Source: Flaveria trinervia (taxonomy: Eukaryota; Streptophyta; Magnoliopsida; Asterales; Asteraceae). Taken from it: a stretch of 64,000 nucleotides of DNA. Each line of letters starts with the position of its first letter. The first letter of the stretch is position 1. Below are positions 54,264 to 64,000 of the stretch, piece by piece. Where the stretch lies: contig CM046457.1 in assembly GCA_025506515.1 (NCBI GenBank), forward strand, positions 35,903,731 through 35,967,730. The letters are read 5' to 3'. The notes beneath the pieces are model-generated. The model made no database searches. It was not told the DNA's origin and saw only the letters and a program-made list of their open reading frames with translations. A program made the position numbers and the translations under genes.

Positions 54264-54819
54264 TGTTGGAGCATATATTGTCATATATAGTGTGTCCGTC
54301 GCTTATCGAATAGTCTAGGCTTAATGTAATACACCTGATATGTTGTAAACACATGAAACTGGGTCATTTGCGGGAGCATATGCAAATGAGGCTCAGTCGT
54401 ACGACTGAGGTATGCTAATGGACCAGTCGTGCGACTGAGAGATGCGATTGTGCCATTCGTAAGACTGAACCATAAGTATGGTCTAGTCGTACAATTAAAC
54501 CATACGCATGGCCCAATCGTACGAATGGGCCCAGTTGCATCTGATATGGGCTAAGGCCTATAAATACCAGTTTCATTGTCTAGAAAGGGTGAAGGATTGT
54601 GCCTGGGGCCTAGGTGCTGTCGGATGAGAGGGGAGATCATGCTCGATCTCCCCTTGCCAAGAGTCGTGATTCTTATGTTGTAGCGTGCTTGTAATCATTA
54701 GGTTTTATCAATGAAACCATTTTATTATAGTTCGTGTTTATTGTTTGTCTCTTGGTTTTAGTTTTTGTTTCCTTCCGTTAAGAACACGCTCGGATGTCAA
54801 CCGATCTAACGATTTCACA
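54264..54819 (+). repeat. Element G 3' LTR (556 bp)
   Basis: TGTTGGAGCA to GATTTCACA, near-identical to 52337-52889. Confidence 0.95.
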
Positions 54820-57057
54820 GACGTGTAATTTTATTTTTGATATAGTAATATTATACTAAATTTAAACAATAAAAATTTGATTTAAAGGTGTATTTTAATA
54901 AAAAAACTAATAAATATTCAAATCATATACATTTAATTTTTAAAAAAGAGGTGAGGTTCTCAAGTTCCCAATTCAAAAAGAGTTTTTAACTTTAACCTAT
55001 ATATCTCTATATATACATACATATGTATATTATTATAACTTTATTTATACCTAGGTAACTTTACTTATACATCAATTATAAATGTGAGTACATCAACAGA
55101 ATTTGTTTGTAGTTTGAAATTTTAATTGAGAATTAAAAAAACAATAAATTTTAATATATTTCACATATCTGAACAAGTTGTAAGACTGAAGATGTATAAT
55201 ATATTTTGTTAGGATATTTTTAAAACACATTGATGCATCCTCTAGATATATAATTCAATTTTAAATCCTGTAAAATCAAACTAATTGTATATTTGAATAA
55301 AGATGAAAAAACTATCTTTATATACTATGTTAGTATCCCGTGTATTACACACGGGTTATATAAATAAAATACTAATAATTAGCAATAAAAATAAGGGCCT
55401 TGTCGAAATCACCAGCTTTCTGCCCAACGTTACGATCATGGCCCTAGCCGTATTATTTAAAAATCTTTAATTTATGAATTATAAAACAATGTTTAAAGAT
55501 AAATTATAATTATAATTACGTATAAGTAATTACTTTAAGTAAATAAACAATACTTTATTTTTATTAAACGTTTGCTTTATAGGAATACTATGGCTTTTAA
55601 ATATTTTGTCTTAAGAAAAATGATTTTTTATAAAAAAAGTTCGTTGTATTCTATATTTTATAAAACTTTAATTATAAAAAGTGTGTTTTAGATAATTTAA
55701 TGTATCAAATTATATATATATTTAATTTAAAAATGGTATGAGTAACTTTATTAGTACTTAATATTATTATTATTAATACAGAGAAATGAGTAATATTATG
55801 AATATATTTTTGTCTATTAAAAAACTTTGGTTTGTAAGTATTATGGTTGTTTTAATAATATTATTTTTTAAAAATCACCTTTTATAAAAAGTTTTTTAAA
55901 TAACCATTTTTAAATATTTTCTTTCAAAAGATTTAGTATTTTAGAAAATTTCATATTATATAAAATTTTTATTTTTTATCATTCTATTTTAGTAAAAAGA
56001 TGTAAATTTTAATTTCCTTGATATAATCTATTTTTTAAAAGATAGCTTGATTAAAAAATAAATAATAAGAGAATAAATGTAATAATTAATAAAATTGATT
56101 TTTAATAAGAGAGTGAAATTAATTTAAGTATTTAAATTACAATAATAATATTTTGGAGGAAAAATTATATAATGATATGTATAATAAGGACATGTGATAA
56201 AAAGATGGGTCATGAGAATGACATATGACAAAAAAAAATTTATATAGATTTATTGATGAGGCTTTATTACATTGTTAAATTATTACTTTGCAGATGGACG
56301 TCAATTCAAATTCAAAAATATGTTAGAAGCTATGGCATGCGTATAAATGTATAATAATAAATCTGTACTTAGTGTTCTTAATACGATATTCAAGTTAATT
56401 CGTTAGCCACACTTTCTCTCTCCTTGTATTTTGATTAATCTTTTACCAGTTATATATTATGAATACTATTACACTTGTGAAGTTATTGTTTGTTTCTTAA
56501 ATCTATATATCCCGTTGGTATTTAAGATACGATCCACTAACACATGTTATATATGATCTTTATACTATTCCTGGTTATGAACTAAAGCATTAACTTGTTT
56601 ACTTTTCCCAAACAGTTGTTTAATATATTGTATTTAGAATAGTTAATCATATTCTTCAGATTAAACTAATGTAATTATATAGTTCATATCGGATATCGAT
56701 CATGCGCATGATTTGAATTATCACATACATCTTAAGAAATTCTCGATTAAAAAACAACTTATTCTATTCGAATTAATTAAGATAAAGCCATGGAATTTTG
56801 GAAGCTAGTCGATAGGGAATGAACTTAAGTAACACTTTAAACAAAATAATTATTGAGTGAGAGGCATGCCCTACTTCTATATTTTCTTTTTGCTTATTTA
56901 TTTTCACGTTTCTAGTACTTGCTTGCGAAACGTTGGTATGATTCGTATATTATTTTAATTAATTTTTATTTTAGAATACTTCACATTATTTGATAGAATA
57001 TTTCTGGAAAATTATTATAAGATGGTTTATACGTAAGATTTTCTAAGAAAAATAGTC
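54820..57057. other. AT-rich intergenic DNA
   Basis: I see no gene. The only clear structure is a hairpin CCCGTGT/ACACGGG at 55337-55355, of the kind found near Helitron ends. Confidence 0.6.
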
Positions 57058-57060
57058 ACG

Positions 57061-57614
57061 CACTATTAGAAGAATCACTCTAATGCAATATTTTTAATCA
57101 ACTTTTCAAAAAAGATTGTATTTGATAATAAAAATGTTGCATTATCTAATCAAAAATTGCTTTAGATAATTAATAGTATGTTATTTATTTTTTATGTGAG
57201 TTGAAGCCTTATATTTTAAGGGATGATTGTTAGTGGTTGTGAGTAAAGTCAAAGGAATATTTATAGGAGTTGTACCATTATTTTTTTATATTTAAGAAAA
57301 TATAGGAAATCACAAAATGACCCTATAAATTTTTTTTAGTTTTAAAAATGATTGTGAGTGAATAAAAGATAAAAAATATTGATAAAGATATTAAAAGTAT
57401 TATTTAATTAAAAGATATAGTAAAAAATAATACTTTTAGTTTAAATATAAAAATAGAGTTGGGGAAGCTAGTGTGAAACTGTGAATGTTCTTATATCTAA
57501 TACAACTACACTTATTAAAGTTTTTGATAAAAATTTTGTTTTAAGCTAATGCTACTTTTCAAGTTCTAATGTAACATGTTACAAATGTTGCATTACCTTA
57601 ATTTTGTTGTAGTG
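57061..57614. mobile_element. Non-autonomous CACTA-type MITE (554 bp)
   Basis: It starts CACTATTAGAAG and ends GTTGTAGTG. The reverse of the end (CACTACAACAAAA) is a typical CACTA terminus. The subterminal AATGCAA block is shared by both ends. A 3-bp ACG duplication flanks it (57058-57060, 57615-57617), as expected for the superfamily. No transposase. Confidence 0.88.
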
Positions 57615-57845
57615 ACGTTTATTGTTCTACACAACCAATATTTTACAAAATTTTGTATCTTCAATTAATATTGTATCATATTTTAATAAAATAAAAGAAA
57701 TACATAAGTATATTATAAAAATGCAAACAAAATTACCCTTTTCTGAAAAAAAATAAGTAAAATGTTTATACTGGCAATCCGGAAAGAGGATTAAAATAAA
57801 ACACGTTTTTGTAATTGACATTGCTTTAGGAGGGTAGTGATTTAG

Positions 57846-57932
57846 TGACGTGGCGTGTTGAGATTCATCTAATCTTAAAGCCATATGTTTTATGTCCTAT
57901 GTTCTTATCATGTTCTCCGTATGCCACGTGAC
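57846..57932. promoter_or_regulatory. Paired ABRE/G-box sites
   Basis: TGACGTGGC (57846-57854) and GCCACGTGAC (57923-57932, with the CACGTG G-box) lie 77 bases apart. These are strong bZIP/bHLH-type core sequences in plants. I find no gene next to them, so function is inferred. Confidence 0.4.
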
Positions 57933-58133
57933 AACCCTCTTGCGTCCCTCGTCTGAACATCTAAATATCCATCATTAATATTCCTGTTAAAAAATTATCA
58001 TTGTGCTGGTAGGCCAGAATATAAAATGAATAAAGAAAATGACAAAGTGAGAAAAATGCTATTTTAATAATTTAAAATAGGAGTAATTTTATAAAATAGT
58101 AATCAACTTTAAAAAATGTTTCAATTAAATAAC

Positions 58134-58498
58134 TCAAGTTTTAAAAGTGTTCCAATTATATCACTCATTTTTATATTTTATACAAATTAAAAATCATAAC
58201 ATATTTTTTAACATGTTATACTTTTGGATTCGGTTAGAAAATATTTTTTTCTATCTTTTGAAGCTGATATAGAACGTTGACGTAAATTTTAGGCACTTTT
58301 TTTTATTTTTTTCATAATTAACATGTTTTTTTTATTTTTTAATATAATTTTATATATTGAAATTCTAACTCAAATGTCTTTTCCATCATTACTTTCTTGT
58401 CATAATAAAATTTGGTAATGACTCGATTTGATCGTTTGGAGGTCTAATTTGAGAAAAATATACATAAGTGACTAAATTAGAACACTTTTAAAACTTGG
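58134..58498. mobile_element. Foldback (MITE-like) element
   Basis: The left arm (58134-58170, AAGTTTTAAAAGTGTTC) is repeated inverted at 58462-58498. A related ~58-bp unit is repeated directly after the right arm (58498-58540). No target duplication was found. The rest of 57618-59060 is AT-rich without visible genes. Confidence 0.6.
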
Positions 58499-59063
58499 TT
58501 ACAATTTGAGAAAAATATGCATAAGTGACTAAAATATAACCAATTGATTAATAATTGGTGTTAACAAGTTAATAAAAAAAATAAAACAAATAAAAACTCG
58601 ATTCCGTTGTCATGGGTAATCACAGTATCAAAATCATTAGAGATTTCAATTCAATTTGATTTACACACAACTTTCATGAATATATTATATAATTCATAAA
58701 TGAATGAAACACCTTTATGCAAAACTGAGTAGAAATAAAATGCAAATCAAGTAGATAGTAAATTATTATTATTGTTATTATTATTATTTTGCAATTGAGG
58801 CGAGAATTGAGCGTCTTTCTATCGAACTATATGTTAATATTATTATTAGTTAATTTTATAAATTGAATTGTTAATATTTATTGCTTTAAAAATAAATCGT
58901 TATGAATTGATTATGCTTACAATAAGGATAAATAATTTACTTATATTAAATAATCAATTTTAGTATTTTATTTGAGAATATCATATAAAAAATACTTCTA
59001 AAGAGCTTTTTACTAAATTGATCAATTGATGTCATTTTACTTAATATAACTTATAATATATAA

Positions 59064-59092
59064 CTAGTTTTTTCTACCGCGCGTTGTCGCGG
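59064..59092 (-). mobile_element. Helitron-like 3' terminus on the minus strand
   Basis: The minus strand reads a CCGCG/CGCGG hairpin, nine bases, then CTAG followed by T. This matches the Helitron rule of a 3' hairpin about ten bases before CTRR. The 5' end (TC) was not found. Confidence 0.45.
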
Positions 59093-59104
59093 CTATGCGA
59101 GTTT

Positions 59105-59575
59105 CAACGTAACCCTAAACCAGCAAAACATATAAAGTAAAACACACTAAAACCCTAAATCTATAACACACAAGAATATTTAGAACTCAAAACTAAACCA
59201 AAATACAACACCATACACAAAACAGACGAAAATCAAAGCCGCAAGAAAACGACAGTCAAAACTAGAAAACCGACGAAAACCAAAGCCCCAAAAAAAGCAA
59301 ACAAAACGAAACACAAACCTTAATAGCGAGTATCGTCAGGGTATCGATAACGAAAAAAGAAAATAGGAACCCAGAGAAAGACAACGACAACGAACATAAT
59401 CGAAACACATATCAAAGAGACGTATTCGGACACAAAAACCAACAAAAAAACCTCTCCCCCAAACCTCACAAAAAATCGAACCCACACCCAAAACAAATCA
59501 TATTAAACACAACAAAAAAAAAGAAAAATTTAACACAAGAAAAACCCCACCGACCAAAGCTAATAATAAAAATAG
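59105..59575. other. Strongly T-poor, A/C-rich tract
   Basis: About 470 bases with very few T or G on the + strand and long A and CCAAA-like runs. No frame of note. It directly adjoins the Helitron-like end. Confidence 0.6.
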
Positions 59576-60131
59576 TAATTTCTGAGAAACAAATATCATG
59601 TTATAATACTCATTTCAACGTTTTATTTTTCTGACCTACTTTCAATATATAATATTGTATATGAAAAACAAATATTGTGTTGTGATTTGTTAAATGTGTT
59701 TTAAATATTCATGCTAACTAGTTATTCACCGGTCACACTTTACACAGATGGCGTACATGATTTGATCACCAAACAACTCATGTCAACACATCCACCACCA
59801 TCACCATAATCAAAGCAAAGTCCCTCCGACCATCACAAACAAAAGAAATTAGAAAAAAACTAATCAACTCATATCTACAATCATCATCATCGCAAAACGA
59901 ATCAAGTTCCGACTCACCACCAACGCAGCCATAAAGTATAACCAAAAAAGAGAATAAAATATATCGATTTAGATCGACATTCATCACTGTCATTGGAACG
60001 TAATGGCTTTACACAAAGGTAAAACTTCATATAAAAACCACATATAAACATATTGTAAACCCGCTATAAAGTTTGCAAAATATAGTTTTAACTGTTCTCA
60101 ATCTATTTCCCAATCTGTCTTACCCACCCAG
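59576..60131. other. AT-rich intergenic DNA
   Basis: Nothing recognisable. A 71-codon minus frame (59993-59778) has no supporting features. Confidence 0.5.
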
Positions 60132-61697
60132 CAGGGCCAACTCAAACTTTTTAAGAACCCCAAGCGGTAACTAAAATCGGGGCCTTTTCACAAATTCACA
60201 GTTGAATGAAATAGGCAATAGTAGTTAGTGTTAAAACAAGTAGAAAATGGAACCTAAATTACAATTAAACAACACATCCTAAATAGCTAAATCATAGTTA
60301 TAACTTGATTAACAAGCAAATGAGCATATCACCTAATAAACATCACTTGAATCGTTAAATCACACTTCTAATGTGACGAACAAGCAAATGAACAAGCATC
60401 ACCTAAATCCTAATAAACAATATTATATATCAACAGTTCATAAACATCAAATCAATAACCCAATAAACACTTTAACATATTACTAAAGTTGTAACATTAA
60501 ATTAGGAACAAACCAAGAATCAATTTAGTAACAAATTTGTTACAAATAATAAATCCGAAACAATTTGATTACATGTAAGATGTAACATCTAATCCTAGAA
60601 CATTTAGATCTAAAACTAGATTATTGCAGCAAGTTGTAAACAATAATCATATTGAAGCTAAACAAGAAAATATATTACAACAAAAAGAACATATCGCAGT
60701 AGATAAATCGAATAAGAAAATCAAAATAAGAATGCAAAAAATGTCAAAATAAACAATCAATGACCATTTTTAATAATAGGTTCAAAAGAAGCCGAGATTC
60801 AATAACTGTCAAGTATAGAACTTTATCAAGAATATGTTCAAAGAGAAGCTGAAACCGGAGATTCAGTGCAGCATGAGACGTAGGGTTGCTTCGGTGCGGT
60901 GATGACGTGATGTCGCTTTTAATGTGCAGCCGACGGTAGGCCGGTCATCGGAGTGACGCGGAGACACTCAGATTCTGGACTGACCGACTCATCATCGCCT
61001 CATCGGACTGTGGACTTGTGCCCTTTGAGGAGTACCAAATACTTGCCCTCAATTTGACGATTGGAGGTAATGTTGTAATGGATGTTTGGAGTTTAGACTC
61101 AGCATCGACTCATGTAGTCATGTACAAATCGGGTTTTGGGCCGGACCCGGAACTGGGTTCAAACCGGGTTCGGTCCAGTCGGGGTTTTTTGTACCCGGGT
61201 ATTGATGAACCCGGGTACGAACCCGGGTCGGGTTCACTTGCGGGAAAACCCTACCTGCCATACCCGGGTAGGGTTGGGTCGGGTCCGGAACCGGATCCAA
61301 TACCGGGTTTAGTTTATTTTTCTAATTTTCTTTTCTTTTTTTTGTCCAATACCGGGTTCAATATCGTGTCCAATACCGGGTTCACTTTGGGTTTAGACCG
61401 GGTCGGGTCGGATCCAGGTAGGGTCAGGTTTTAGAAATTAAAAAAAAAAACCCAAACCGGGTTGAAACCACCGGTTTATTCCGGTACGAACCGGGTACAC
61501 CCGGTACCGGGTTGTACCCGGACCCGGGTCCGGGTCTTTTTGTGCAAGTCTAGACTCATGTATCCAAGAAAATAGATTTTTATGTGGAAGCCCAATTGTT
61601 AAAATACCTAATATAATTTTCTTTTTAAAATGGGGCTTTTAATTTTTGGGGGCTCCAAGCGCAATGCATCCCTTCATATAGCATTGGGCCGGCCCTG
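60132..61697. mobile_element. Non-autonomous hAT element (1,566 bp)
   Basis: It begins CAGGGCCAACTC and ends GGGCCGGCCCTG, giving CAGGGCC inverted ends. Subterminal CCCCAAGCGG and its inverted partner CTCCAAGCGC also pair. Flanks CCACCCAG (60124-60131) and CCACCCGG (61698-61705) are an 8-bp duplication with one change. No transposase ORF. A second hAT MITE is nested in it. Confidence 0.85.
61115..61552. mobile_element. hAT-type MITE with CCGGGT-rich interior (438 bp), nested
   Basis: The ends TAGTCATGTACAAA and TTTGTGCAAGTCTA are imperfect inverted repeats (TAGnnnTGYACAAA). A perfect 8-bp duplication GACTCATG flanks it (61107-61114, 61553-61560). The interior is built of ACCCGGGT/CCGGGTTC units on both strands. 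The Gly/Pro/Asp-rich frames over it are compositional. Confidence 0.9.
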
Positions 61698-61705
61698 CCA
61701 CCCGG

Positions 61706-64000
61706 TTAAGAAGGAACCTGGGAAAGGAAGAAACATATCTCATTGACCTAACCTAAGAGAGTCAAAGCATGGAGATCGATCATCTGTGAGACCTGAGAAT
61801 GTATGCTTCATGGGACAATCATGACAGGGCTATGTCTATATAAATCTCCATACGCCTCTGTTTTCCAACCGAGAAATACCAAGTTAATTTGCATGTGCAT
61901 AAATTTTATTTCAGATCATCACAAAAAGAACATTAATAATTAAAAAAAAGATAACAGTTGGTTTGAGATTAGTATATGATATTATAGATAATTGTTTTGT
62001 ATGTATTCAAGCAGTTTGGGTTAAACCGAAACACTTTTTCTCTGTTTGTTAATTCGTTACAGTGCGTCCAAAACCACATTACGACATTATAAAACCCCTT
62101 TGCCCTAAGTTGTTTGATCAGTATTTAATGAAAAATGAAACAACTCGACCCATTGACAAGTAAACTATCTAAAATTTCATATATAGATTCAAATATAAGA
62201 GAACGTGACTAAAACTTATGTAAAAGAAAACAATACCTTATTGGTGTGGCCCGTTTTTAACCTCTATACGAGTAATGCACATCAATCACCAGCAAGTATC
62301 TCAATTACTCTGTCCATGATGATAAAAAAAGTTGGCTTAATCGTTCAATTGCATTACAAGATAAGATCGTTAACTATTTTAGTTTTTAATGTGACATATT
62401 CAGGTATGCTCGAATTTAATTTGACAAATCAAATTCAAATATCTTGTTCGATTGTTAGCTTTTATTTGGTTACGAATGAGAGAACTTACCCATGGTCTAG
62501 AACAAATGTTGCATCTTCGACGACATCTTTTAAGTCTTGATATAATGCCCTAACGAAGTAAGAAATTAGTATATGATGATATAAACATGAAAAGAGTAAA
62601 AGCATAGAAAAATTTCAAATTTTGGGTAAAATATGGTGGAAGATTAATCATAATTTTATTAAAGCTTGCTTAACTTATAATGCAATGTGGTCCTTTTGAT
62701 TATTATTTTTTTCCTATTCCAAGGACCTCAAATGTCCTTAATCCTTCATAGGCTTCTTCTACGCTGAAATGGACATGACTCAATCAGAGATCTAACTACT
62801 GTTGCAGCAAATAAAATTTTCTTAGCCCTGACTCTAGCAACTACAGTTAATCCCCAGTACAGAATATGTTTGTATCTATAGAAAACATTCTTTCAAGAAA
62901 CCAATCTAACAACTAATATATTCATGAAACCCAAAGTCAAAAAAGGCGTCTTGTTAACTAAAATTCATTTCAAACTTTCCTCAAGTATGAAACAGATTAG
63001 AAATAACATACAAGTAAAAACCAAACTGAAGTTAGAGAAGATTTGATACACTCCAACAATTATACATTTTATTGAAACTAATTTGATAAGTGACGGTGAC
63101 TCCCCCTCGATCTCTGACTTGAACAATGCTATTAGAACCCTAATTCAAAAACTCGTATGAAAATTAATTCTAGATTCAAATCATATCAAGAAATGTTAAT
63201 GAACTGAAGGAAAAAAAAACAAGTGCGTCCAGTATATAACATTGTGCTGCGGATCTTCTTCGTCTCACTCCTATCAGACACCACACAACCACTGCTGCCA
63301 CCGGCGGTTTCTTGATCTCCATATGTTACAACTTCAAAAGCATCGGCATCATCACCTTCCCCTTTTGATTAGAGAAAAACAAAGGAAAAGAGAAAAAAGG
63401 GTGGTACACTTGTACCTCTTTGTACTAAATGTTATATATTTTGTTGGTTATGTTATTATACTCTCAATTTATTTTATTTTTTATGTTTTTATATACATAC
63501 ATATAGATATAGATATTTTGAGAGAGATATAGATAATAGGATATTTCAATAACATAAATGAGTATTTGTATAACACAACTAATCTTGTATCTTTTTAACA
63601 GTTTTTACAAATTATCAAAACTCTAGTGATCAGCTTTAAGACCTTAGAAACATCCATGTAGTTACGGACAAAAGTTTTTAATATACATATGAAGTAGGTT
63701 ACAATCGATGTAATAAATGAGTTGAATAAATTATCTGTTACATAATTAATTATACACAAAATTTGGTCTTAAACATACGAATTTAATAAATTTATATATT
63801 ACACATATTTGAAATTTTATATTTAACATATTGACATGTTAATTGTAGATAGTCATTAATCATGAATAGGTACGTAAGATAATAGATAAACATGGAAAAA
63901 CCAATTATTAGATAGTATAAAATAATAATTAATGTGTAAATTTTTTTTATTTATTAGTATAGAGATTGTTCTCTTATTATGTTTGATTACTTTATTTTCT
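61706..64000. other. AT-rich intergenic DNA with a possible promoter
   Basis: A TATA-like CTATATAAATCTCC lies near 61833 after a mixed-composition stretch, and AAATTTTATTTCAG near 61905 looks like a splice acceptor. I cannot link them to a gene. Open frames at 62205-62540 and 63242-63532 have no recognisable domain, and the second is CT/CCA-rich. Nothing else seen. Confidence 0.4.

Larger units (their letters stand above)
52337..54819 (+). mobile_element. Element G, short non-autonomous LTR retrotransposon (2.48 kb)
   Basis: Two LTRs of 553 and 556 bp flank a 1.37-kb interior with PBS and purine tract but no pol. Flanks AACGT (52332-52336) and GACGT (54820-54824) fit a 5-bp duplication with one change. 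The interior has a gag-like scrap (FDGYPIIRWTSRIDE, near 53615), long repeats of a CGTGCGACTGGACCATG unit, and a GAG-pre-integrase scrap (GEHNVYILDM, near 53960). It looks like a deletion derivative of an autonomous copia element. It shares its motif with F, but the LTR ends differ. Confidence 0.9.

Noticed and set aside
57627..57884. 85-codon minus frame
   Set aside because: AT-rich chance frame beginning beside a CACTA MITE; no domain.
61018..61434. 138-codon Gly/Pro-rich frame
   Set aside because: Runs across a hAT MITE boundary and CCGGGT repeats.
62205..62540. 111-codon frame as a host gene
   Set aside because: No recognisable domain, AT-rich codons typical of random open frames, no promoter or splice context I could tie to it.

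Overview
The window is plant nuclear DNA made almost entirely of nested LTR retrotransposons. Every recognisable gene is a decayed Ty1/copia gene, every primer-binding site reads TGGTATCAGAGC-like (plant initiator-Met tRNA), and the rest is AT-rich DNA with MITEs. There is no bacterial-style operon, rRNA or tRNA gene, and I recognise no intact host gene. The long extra reading frame after pol resembles, from memory only, long 'hypothetical proteins' common in Asteraceae genomes, so an asterid (probably Asterales) is my best guess.

Layout. (1) 1-24675, three elements inserted into one another, all on +. B (2583-14589, complete, both LTRs) sits inside A (1-2582 and 14590-20097). A sits inside C (20098-24675). 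B's target duplication is seen on both sides (TTGTT/CTGTT). (2) 24676-27046: H, an LTR plus gag of a fourth copia type, cut off in the zinc knuckle. (3) 27047-28743: AT-rich DNA, a small MITE, TA/TG microsatellites and a CT-rich tract. (4) 28744-51222: element D with perfect TCTCT target duplications. It holds E on the minus strand (35600-~45110), which is broken by the LTR and gag of F (45111-~48930). (5) 51223-52336: CT-, CCA- and GGT-rich low-complexity DNA. (6) 52337-54819: G, a short non-autonomous LTR element. (7) 54820-64000: AT-rich DNA with a CACTA MITE, a foldback repeat, a Helitron-like 3' end, a hAT element with a second hAT MITE nested in it, and a G-box/ABRE pair.

How the parts work together. 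A to E share one plan: LTR, initiator-Met PBS, gag with two CCHC knuckles and a long coiled extension, protease, integrase, RT, RNase H, a repeat-dense spacer, a long extra 3' ORF, a purine tract (AGGGGGAGTT) and an LTR. This fits the Sirevirus lineage. Two features stand out. Each family scatters its own short motif through the LTR, the gag linker and the pol-3'ORF spacer (ACTACTGAAG-like in A/B, CTTCCGAAG-like in C/D/E; F/G have CGCACGACTGA-like motifs in their LTRs and leaders). In A and B the 3' ORF also has a TATA box exactly 64 nt before its ATG, which suggests an internal promoter. All copies carry stops, frameshifts or catalytic losses, so none looks autonomous now.
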